This document shows positions 13,965 to 19,194 of a DNA stretch of 19,194 nt, in pieces (position 1 is the first letter of the stretch; the number at the start of each line of letters is the position of its first letter). This stretch comes from Acidobacteriota bacterium (GTDB lineage Bacteria > Acidobacteriota > Blastocatellia > Pyrinomonadales > Pyrinomonadaceae). The translations under genes and the position numbers were made by a program. The stretch lies in contig JACCRD010000260.1 in NCBI GenBank assembly GCA_013813755.1, forward strand, positions 1 to 19,194. Direction: 5' to 3'. The notes below the pieces were generated by a model. The model ran no database searches, was not told the DNA's origin, and worked only from the letters and a program-made list of their open reading frames with translations.

Positions 13965-14876
13965 TTAACCTGCCGTTGATTCCAAATTTTCGATGTCTTT
14001 TTGTCTTTTACTATAAACTACGCTGAAAACGATACCGCCAACGACTAGAAGCATTCCGAGCAAGGATTCAGTTGTTTGCCCTTCGCCAAAAACAAACCAG
14101 CCGATCAGCAAACCGTAGATCAAGCCTGTGTAATTAATAATTACCACGCCCGCGGCTGGTTCTTTTTGCAGTGAACGAGTTAGACAAATTTGCCCAACCT
14201 GCGAAGTCGTGCCGATTAAAAATAAATAAAACCAATCCCACCCGCGCGGCGTCTGCCATTCAAAAAAAGTAGATGTCAAACCGACGATCAGTCCGACGAC
14301 CTGAAAATGTAAAACAACCGTCAGAGGATGTTCCCGCCCGCGCAGAGTTCGCACTAAATTATAAGCTACTCCAGAACAAAATGCCGAAACAATTCCGATC
14401 AAAAGATACAAAAATGTAATCCGCGTATCGAATTGTTCAATAAACAAAATACCGGCAAAAGCCAGTGCGTAGCAGAACCATTGAAAGATTTTGACGTTTT
14501 CTTTGAGCAGAAAAATCGCGATAATCGTTGTAAAAATCGGTGACAGATATTGAATCGTCATCGCGCTTGCCAGAGACATCTGCTTGAGGGTGAGAAAAAA
14601 AAGAAAAAGCGCGGTCGTGCCGAATATTCCGCGCAGTAAAAGTAATTTCCGATTTGAACCTTTCCAATCCGCGTCCGCTTTGCGTAATCCGGCATGGCAA
14701 AAAATTACGCCGAGCGCGCATCGAAAAAAGACAATTTCCATCGTCGGCAGATGAGAAACCTGTTTGACAAAAACATTCGCTAGCGCAAAGGCGAACGTTG
14801 AAAAAAACATCAAGCGCACGCCCTCGCTGATAAACTTACTACCAATTTGATTATTCAAAACGAAAATCGATGCCAC
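13965..14876 (-). CDS. EamA-family (DMT superfamily) transporter
   Basis: This 303-residue, GTG-start protein has ten hydrophobic helices in two five-helix repeats, the standard DMT/EamA layout. Signatures include PTMEIVFFRCALG near helix 2, ASAMTIQYLSPIFTTIIAIF in the first repeat and AGVVIINYTGLIYGLLIGW in the second. The C-terminus is short and charged. Members export or import metabolites, amino acids or drugs; the substrate is not readable. A shorter start at Met23 exists, but the preceding GVRL segment is typical of the family. It lies about 80 bases upstream of the glgC-like gene on the same strand. Confidence 0.87.
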   Translation of the reverse strand: MASIFVLNNQIGSKFISEGVRLMFFSTFAFALANVFVKQVSHLPTMEIVFFRCALGVIFCHAGLRKADADWKGSNRKLLLLRGIFGTTALFLFFLTLKQMSLASAMTIQYLSPIFTTIIAIFLLKENVKIFQWFCYALAFAGILFIEQFDTRITFLYLLIGIVSAFCSGVAYNLVRTLRGREHPLTVVLHFQVVGLIVGLTSTFFEWQTPRGWDWFYLFLIGTTSQVGQICLTRSLQKEPAAGVVIINYTGLIYGLLIGWFVFGEGQTTESLLGMLLVVGGIVFSVVYSKRQKDIENLESTAG

Positions 14877-14915
14877 ATCTGAAAATTAACAGCGCGACAA
14901 AATTAAATACAATTT

Positions 14916-15032
14916 TTAACCCGCAGATAAACTCGGATGAACGCAGATTAATATCAGCGATACTCTTGAAATTGCAAAAAAATAATTCCCTATTCTTCCA
15001 TCTGTATTTATTCGCGTTTATCTGCGGTTAAT
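14916..15032. repeat. Inverted pair of a dispersed intergenic repeat
   Basis: CCGCAGATAAACTCGGATGA (14921-14940, continuing to 14948) and its inverted partner at 15000-15027 match over 28 bases with five mismatches, extended by TTAAC at both outer ends. About 50 AT-rich bases lie between. The motif (CGCAGAT, AAACGCGGAT and similar) resembles a short repeat I have seen scattered in several phyla (memory only). The right copy encodes the last codons and the stop of the PepSY gene. It could form a hairpin at the end of that transcript. Confidence 0.65.
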
Positions 15033-16147
15033 TTTGGTTTTACACCCCAGTTAGCAAAACGTCGCAAAGCAAGCGAAAATCCTGTGTAAACAAGAAATGC
15101 GCCACCCACGCAAGCTAGAAAACCGATTAATTGTCCGATGATGCCGCCCGTTTCCCCTGTGTGCGTGAAGCGATTCCACGAGCGAAGCTGCCGACCCGAG
15201 TTTTGTCCGCCGTAAGCTTCCCATTTTGTAATCTCTGCCGTTTTTGTGTCTATCGTCAGCGCCGAGCGAGCGAACTTGTTCCAGTAAATTCCTTCTTCAA
15301 TCGTAAAAACGGCGGCATCTTTCGCAATCGGCAAACGCAGGTTGATTGTTTGATAAGGTGTGTGAGTTTCTGCTTTCGTCCAAATGTCTTCGAGATTTTC
15401 CGGTACAACAAACGGCTGTTCACCCGGCGGAGACGGTTGCTGCTGTTGCGGCGGTTCATTTCCCGTCAATGTATAAACTAGATTTCCCGCCCACTGATAA
15501 GAAACAACCACGCCCGTTAAAGTCAGAATAATCAAAACGAGCGACGACCAGAAACCGATTACCGTGTGCCAGTTAAAATCACGCGCTTTGCCTTTAACTT
15601 TCCGTCGCAAAACTACTGCAGCCCTGAAATGTTTCCAACTCAGGCGGCGCGGAAACCAGATGTAAACGCCGGAAATTGCCAGAAATAAAAACAAAAGATT
15701 GGCTGCATCGTTAATTGATTTGCCAATGTTTCGCCCGCTCCCCGAAAGCGCGAGCCAGCGGTGCGAATCTTCGACGACGCGAAAAAAGCCACGCCAGCCT
15801 TTCGCGCCTTCGCCGGTGACTGCCCCAGTGTATGGATTAATAAAAATTTGCCCTTCGCGTCCGAGAGCGACAATTGCCGCCGCGCTTTTTTCATTGCGCA
15901 GAGTAATGTTTGTAGGTTTTGCATTTGGCTTTTCCGCTAAAACTTTAGCAACGAGCTCCTGAATCGGCAGACGATTTTGATTTCCCGCCGGAACTTCGAC
16001 GACACGCATTTCGCGCTCGGCAAATTCCAGGATATTCGACTCAAAAGAAAGCAGCGCGCCGGTCACGCACATCACGAAAATAAAAATTCCGGCAAAAACT
16101 CCAGCCGCCAGATGCAGCCAAAAAATAATTTTGCGAAATAATTTCAT
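15008..16147 (-). CDS. PepSY-associated inner-membrane protein (iron-uptake type)
   Basis: The product is 379 residues. Four transmembrane helices are clear: 9-34 (IFWLHLAAGVFAGIF), about 148-166, about 196-217 and about 338-360. PepSY-like periplasmic segments lie between them (LRNEKSAAAIVALGREGQIF and INPYTGAVTG). Conserved histidines near the membrane (WLHL, DSHRWL, NWHTVIGFW) fit the PiuB/FegB-like group, linked to siderophore iron reduction or release. A Pro/Gln-rich loop follows helix 3. The last residues (LTADKRE) and the stop are encoded by an inverted repeat arm. The TonB receptor gene ends 90 bases upstream, supporting an iron-uptake role. No Shine-Dalgarno is evident. Confidence 0.83.
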   Translation of the reverse strand: MKLFRKIIFWLHLAAGVFAGIFIFVMCVTGALLSFESNILEFAEREMRVVEVPAGNQNRLPIQELVAKVLAEKPNAKPTNITLRNEKSAAAIVALGREGQIFINPYTGAVTGEGAKGWRGFFRVVEDSHRWLALSGSGRNIGKSINDAANLLFLFLAISGVYIWFPRRLSWKHFRAAVVLRRKVKGKARDFNWHTVIGFWSSLVLIILTLTGVVVSYQWAGNLVYTLTGNEPPQQQQPSPPGEQPFVVPENLEDIWTKAETHTPYQTINLRLPIAKDAAVFTIEEGIYWNKFARSALTIDTKTAEITKWEAYGGQNSGRQLRSWNRFTHTGETGGIIGQLIGFLACVGGAFLVYTGFSLALRRFANWGVKPKLTADKRE

Positions 16148-16237
16148 ACTGATTTTTCAGTCTACAGATATGTATGAACCCGAGTAAACTAGCATAAAAG
16201 GAGTTTATATTATTCTTCCCTCTTTTTTATCCAATTA

Positions 16238-18760
16238 TTAAAAGCTAACCTTCACGCCGCCTTGAATTAAACGCGGACTCGACGGCAAGATTCCGCGTGA
16301 GCGGTCAACTATAAAAGTCCGGTCAAAGATATTTTTCGCCGTGACGAAAAAGGTCGTACGCCATTTTTCGACTTTGTAATTCGCCGTGGCATTCCAGTAA
16401 GTTTGTCCCTGAATCGCGCCGATTTGCGCGTTGGCAGTCGGAATGACGGCGTTCAAATCGTCGCCTAATTGCCGCCCGATATAAACATTCTCCACAAACC
16501 CATCAAAACCAATCGGATGCGAATAGCCGACGCTCGAAGTCAACTGAGTTTTCGGCGTGTATGGCAGGCGGTTTCCGTTTATCGAACAAACAGTCGATGA
16601 AATGCGCCACGCCGCCGGGCAGTAAATATTCAAAGTCGAAGCCGACGTGATTGAACTCGAACGAGCGCCACGAAATTCCGCGACGGGCAAAAAAGTGTAC
16701 GCCGTACGGAAATAAAAATTATGACTAGAGCGCAAAATCGCGCCCGAATCAATCTGCGAGGAAAATTCAAAGCCCTGCTGCAATGTTGCGCCGCCATTGG
16801 TGAACGCCGCGCCGCCCGCGATTGAAGCGGCGACGATTTGATTTTCGTAATCGTTGCGGAAAAACGTCGAAGCGATTTCCGCACCGCGAAACGGGCGCGT
16901 GCGAAATCCTATTTCGTAATTCCAGCTCAGTTCCGAATCAAGATCAATGACACCGCCCGCATTGGTTACTACGTCTTCGACACGCGGCGGCGCGAATCCG
17001 CGATGCGCTCCGGCAAAAATCGTCGTGCGCGGCAAACCCGAATAAGCCACGCCGAAACCCGGAATTACTTGCGTGACAGTCGTGTTTCCGGTTGCGCCCG
17101 CGCCGCCGTTTGCCAGCCGATTCGTCCGTTGATATTCGATTTTTTCAATCCGAACGCCAGGCGTGAAAGCAAAATCTTTCCAAATGAAACGGTTTTGCGC
17201 GAAACCGGAATAGGCGAGCGCTTGCCGTTCATTGTTTTCGGCAATCACGCCGTCTCGCGAAGTCGGCAAATCGCCGTTTTTCTGAATTCTGTCTTGGTCT
17301 TCGCGGTGAACGCGGAAGCCGATGTTAAATTCGTTTTTGACCGCGCCTAAATTGAAATTCGCATTGAGGCGCGGCTCAACACCAATCGTCAAATAATCGC
17401 GCAGACGACCTTCGTTGCCGCAAGTCGTGCTTAAATCAGCCAGACTGCGGCAATCCGGGTCAACATTCAAACGGCTTGGACGCTGTGATGAATTTGAACT
17501 TTGCCGCCACCAATCGCGCGAAAAATAATTAGAGTAAAAATTTGTCGTCAGATTGATTTTTGAAGTCAAAACCGCCGCGTGCTGTAAAGCGAAACCGTAA
17601 CGGCGACCATAGAAAAAGTCGTTCTTAAAAATATTGCCGCGCGGATTTGCTGCATACTCGGCTTCGGTCGCGCCGGTATAAGTTAAATTTGAATTTTCGC
17701 GGAAAAACGTGAATTTCGCGGTCAAAGCGTTACGCGAATTGACCGCGTAAGTCGCCTTCGATGAAAAATCGTCGAGTTTGAAATTCGTGTTCTCCCGTGA
17801 ACCGTCGCCTTGTTTGTGCGTGAGATTAAGAATCGTGCCGAATTTGCCGAACGTCCCGCCAAAACCCGCGCTGCCATTGAAAAACGAGCGATTGCCGCCT
17901 TCTAGTTTTAAATTGAAAGTCGGTTTTTCCGGCGGATTCGGTGTCAGGTAATTGATGACTCCGGCGATGGTTTGCGGACCGTAAGCGATTTGCCCGGAGC
18001 CTTTCAAAACTTCGATTGATTCGTAGCGTTCCACGGGCGGATGATAATACGAAGCGTTGTCGCCGTAGGGCGCGTAACTCAGCGGCAAACCGTCTTCGAG
18101 CAGCAAAACTTTGGTCGAGCGCGTCGGATTCGTCCCGCGAATCCCGATATTCGGACGAAGCCCGAAACCTTCCTCGTCGCGAACATTGACACCGGCGATT
18201 TTTCGCAGAGCTTCTGAAAAATTAAAAACACGCGCGTTTTCGAGCGTCTGCGCGTCAATCCGCTCAATCGAACCGGGAATTTCCGACAAACTTTCCGGCG
18301 TTCCCGCCAAACTGTTCGCCGTCACGGAAACTTCTTCGGCGATGATCTGCGGCGTGAGTCGAATTTCGATTGACGCGGCTGAATCGAATGCAATCGTCTT
18401 GGTCATTGTGCCGAAATTTTTTGCTGACGCAGTAACCGTGTAAAAGCCGTTCTCCAAATTAGAAAACTCAAAAATCCCATCATTTTGTGTCGTGGCGTAT
18501 CGTTCAAAACGCACGTCCTGACGCTTTAACACAACTTCCGCGCCGCTTATTTCCGCGCCGTTGGTGTCGGTAACCTTTCCGGTCAATGGCGACGATTTTC
18601 GCCCCGACATTTTCATCGTCGGAACCGCTTTCGAGTAAATTAAAGGCAAACTGCTCGAAGCATTTTGTGCGAAAGACGGCGAACCCGTTAATAAAATTAA
18701 TCCGAATAAAAAAAGTATTTTTTTAAAATGCTGCGACGATAAAACTACTAATAAACTCAT
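16238..18760 (-). CDS. TonB-dependent receptor, FecA-like
   Basis: From ATG at 18760 the product is 840 residues; an ATG at 18784 is also in frame, but AGGAG at 18775-18771 favours the later start. Domain order: signal peptide (about 1-32), CarboxypepD_reg beta-sandwich (57-137), TonB box EEVSVTA (142-148), and a plug domain. The plug has LRKIAGVNVRDEEGFGLRPN, IGIRGTNPTRSTKVLLLEDG and YGPQTIAGVINYLTP, a close match in wording to FecA receptors. A 22-strand-type barrel ends in VKVSF with a terminal Phe. It sits in the outer membrane and probably takes up ferric citrate or another ferric chelate. It pairs with the downstream PepSY gene. Confidence 0.9.
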   Translation of the reverse strand: MSLLVVLSSQHFKKILFLFGLILLTGSPSFAQNASSSLPLIYSKAVPTMKMSGRKSSPLTGKVTDTNGAEISGAEVVLKRQDVRFERYATTQNDGIFEFSNLENGFYTVTASAKNFGTMTKTIAFDSAASIEIRLTPQIIAEEVSVTANSLAGTPESLSEIPGSIERIDAQTLENARVFNFSEALRKIAGVNVRDEEGFGLRPNIGIRGTNPTRSTKVLLLEDGLPLSYAPYGDNASYYHPPVERYESIEVLKGSGQIAYGPQTIAGVINYLTPNPPEKPTFNLKLEGGNRSFFNGSAGFGGTFGKFGTILNLTHKQGDGSRENTNFKLDDFSSKATYAVNSRNALTAKFTFFRENSNLTYTGATEAEYAANPRGNIFKNDFFYGRRYGFALQHAAVLTSKINLTTNFYSNYFSRDWWRQSSNSSQRPSRLNVDPDCRSLADLSTTCGNEGRLRDYLTIGVEPRLNANFNLGAVKNEFNIGFRVHREDQDRIQKNGDLPTSRDGVIAENNERQALAYSGFAQNRFIWKDFAFTPGVRIEKIEYQRTNRLANGGAGATGNTTVTQVIPGFGVAYSGLPRTTIFAGAHRGFAPPRVEDVVTNAGGVIDLDSELSWNYEIGFRTRPFRGAEIASTFFRNDYENQIVAASIAGGAAFTNGGATLQQGFEFSSQIDSGAILRSSHNFYFRTAYTFLPVAEFRGARSSSITSASTLNIYCPAAWRISSTVCSINGNRLPYTPKTQLTSSVGYSHPIGFDGFVENVYIGRQLGDDLNAVIPTANAQIGAIQGQTYWNATANYKVEKWRTTFFVTAKNIFDRTFIVDRSRGILPSSPRLIQGGVKVSF

Positions 18761-18770
18761 TCTTTGCAAA

Positions 18771-18775
18771 CTCCT
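18771..18775 (-). promoter_or_regulatory. Shine-Dalgarno choosing the receptor start
   Basis: AGGAG on the minus strand lies 10 bases before the ATG at 18760 and inside the longer frame that would start at 18784. It favours the shorter receptor, whose signal peptide is then of ordinary length. Confidence 0.5.
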
Positions 18776-18853
18776 GTCATTCATTTTTCACGGGCGGAAA
18801 ATTACAGTTACCGATAGCGAACCAAAACGATTTTTGAACAATTTAATTTGGTT

Positions 18854-18894
18854 AAAAATGTGTGCTAGAATGTATTCTGCACACATTTTTTTTT
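18854..18894. terminator. Strong bidirectional intrinsic terminator
   Basis: AAAAATGTGTGC (18854-18865) pairs perfectly with GCACACATTTTT (18879-18890). The stem continues as AGAAT/ATTCT after a one-base bulge. A run of nine T follows on the plus strand and five on the minus strand. It sits about 95 bases upstream of the receptor start. It may end a minus-strand transcript arriving from the right, insulating or attenuating the receptor gene. Confidence 0.7.
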
Positions 18895-18929
18895 GGTTTC
18901 AACAGCTAAGATTTTTTTGTCGTGCATTA

Positions 18930-18991
18930 GTCTTCAGCGTGGACGCGCTGGAGGCTTTCAACTTTCTGCAATTGTAAAATTGCAGAAAGTT
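18930..18991 (+). repeat. Tandem hairpin element, REP-like
   Basis: Two hairpins lie four bases apart. The first pairs GTCTTCAGCG (18930-18939) with CGCTGGAGGC (18946-18955) around TGGACG. Its two G-U pairs exist only if the plus strand is transcribed. The second pairs AACTTTCTGCAATT (18960-18973) with AATTGCAGAAAGTT (18978-18991), 14 perfect bp with a GTAA loop. No T-tract follows either. The shape resembles REP/BIME palindromes or a small structured RNA. Confidence 0.4.
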
Positions 18992-19037
18992 TCGCTAAAA
19001 ACTCAAAAATAAGAGCAAAAACACTAAAAATTTCCTT

Positions 19038-19056
19038 ATTGAAAATGAATTTCAAT
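19038..19056. promoter_or_regulatory. Fur-box-like palindrome
   Basis: ATTGAAAATGAATTTCAAT is a 19-base near-perfect palindrome. Its core TGAAAATGAATTTCA matches 11 of 14 positions of the 7-1-7 Fur consensus TGATAATNATTATCA. It lies about 280 bases upstream of the FecA-like receptor, which would be a natural Fur target. The distance and the intervening terminator leave open that it serves a gene beyond the window. Confidence 0.4.
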
Positions 19057-19194
19057 TTCGTGAATAAACATAATTTTATTTCTTATTTGATTCTTGGTCA
19101 AGTTTGAAAAATCTTTTTTAATAAATCCGAGGGGCTTCAGCATTAAATTACAAAAGTATGTTTTTTCTGTCTCTACAATTAAAAAGGCAAAGAT

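Larger units (their letters stand above)
18761..19194. other. Intergenic region upstream of the FecA-like receptor
   Basis: 434 bases with no convincing gene. It contains the receptor ribosome site, a strong bidirectional hairpin terminator (18854-18894), a tandem-hairpin element (18930-18991) and a Fur-like palindrome (19038-19056). The AT-rich end (19060-19194) shows only a short open frame on the minus strand that I could not identify. Confidence 0.5.

Noticed and set aside
16838..17350. 170-codon open frame on the plus strand
   Set aside because: It lies wholly antisense to the FecA-like receptor, is Arg-rich, has no domain, and arises from codon bias of the real gene.
19036..19194. 52-codon open frame on the minus strand entering from the right edge
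   Set aside because: It could be the 3' end of a gene outside the window, but it is AT-rich and low in information, matches no family I know, and its end overlaps the Fur-like palindrome.

Overview
The window looks like chromosomal DNA from an AT-leaning Gram-negative bacterium, most likely an Acidobacteriota of the Blastocatellia / Pyrinomonadaceae type. That placement is inferred from protein style: a TonB receptor with an N-terminal CarboxypepD_reg domain, secreted amidohydrolase pairs, an SLBB export protein beside a small zinc ribbon, and a long APC permease behind a c-di-AMP riboswitch. There is no 16S rRNA or other marker to prove it. Most genes lie on the minus strand. I see no tRNA, rRNA, CRISPR array, transposase or phage gene.

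Left part (1-3660): a truncated APC-family permease is preceded on its own strand by a promoter, a clear c-di-AMP (ydaO/yuaA-type) riboswitch and an intrinsic terminator. This is a complete transcription-attenuation control region. Upstream of that promoter lie three tandem hairpins whose G-U pairs mark them as minus-strand RNA. A secreted M10-type zinc metalloprotease and a small two-helix membrane protein follow.

Centre-left (3758-8065): a compact three-gene operon encodes a two-helix membrane protein with a long helical cytoplasmic part (TTG start), a 70-residue zinc ribbon and a Wza/SLBB-type polysaccharide export protein. Next come a small plus-strand hypothetical gene, an MBL-fold phosphodiesterase-like hydrolase and two tiny genes ending at an intrinsic terminator.

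Centre (8174-14876): two overlapping plus-strand genes encode paralogous exported amidohydrolases. The first keeps the metal-binding histidines; the second has lost most of them. On the minus strand is a tight cluster of an EamA transporter, a GlgC-like nucleotidyltransferase, a CoA-binding (YccU-like) protein, a MogA/MoaB protein and a secreted M28 peptidase. The last three overlap by 8-11 bases.

Right part (14916-19194): an inverted dispersed repeat forms the 3' end of a PepSY-type membrane protein gene. Upstream on the same strand is a FecA-like TonB-dependent receptor; together they look like an iron/siderophore uptake pair. The 434 bases before the receptor hold a strong bidirectional hairpin terminator, a tandem-hairpin (REP-like) element and a Fur-box-like palindrome. 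Candidates most worth follow-up are the c-di-AMP switch, the export/zinc-ribbon operon, the active/degenerate amidohydrolase pair and the unassigned structured RNAs.
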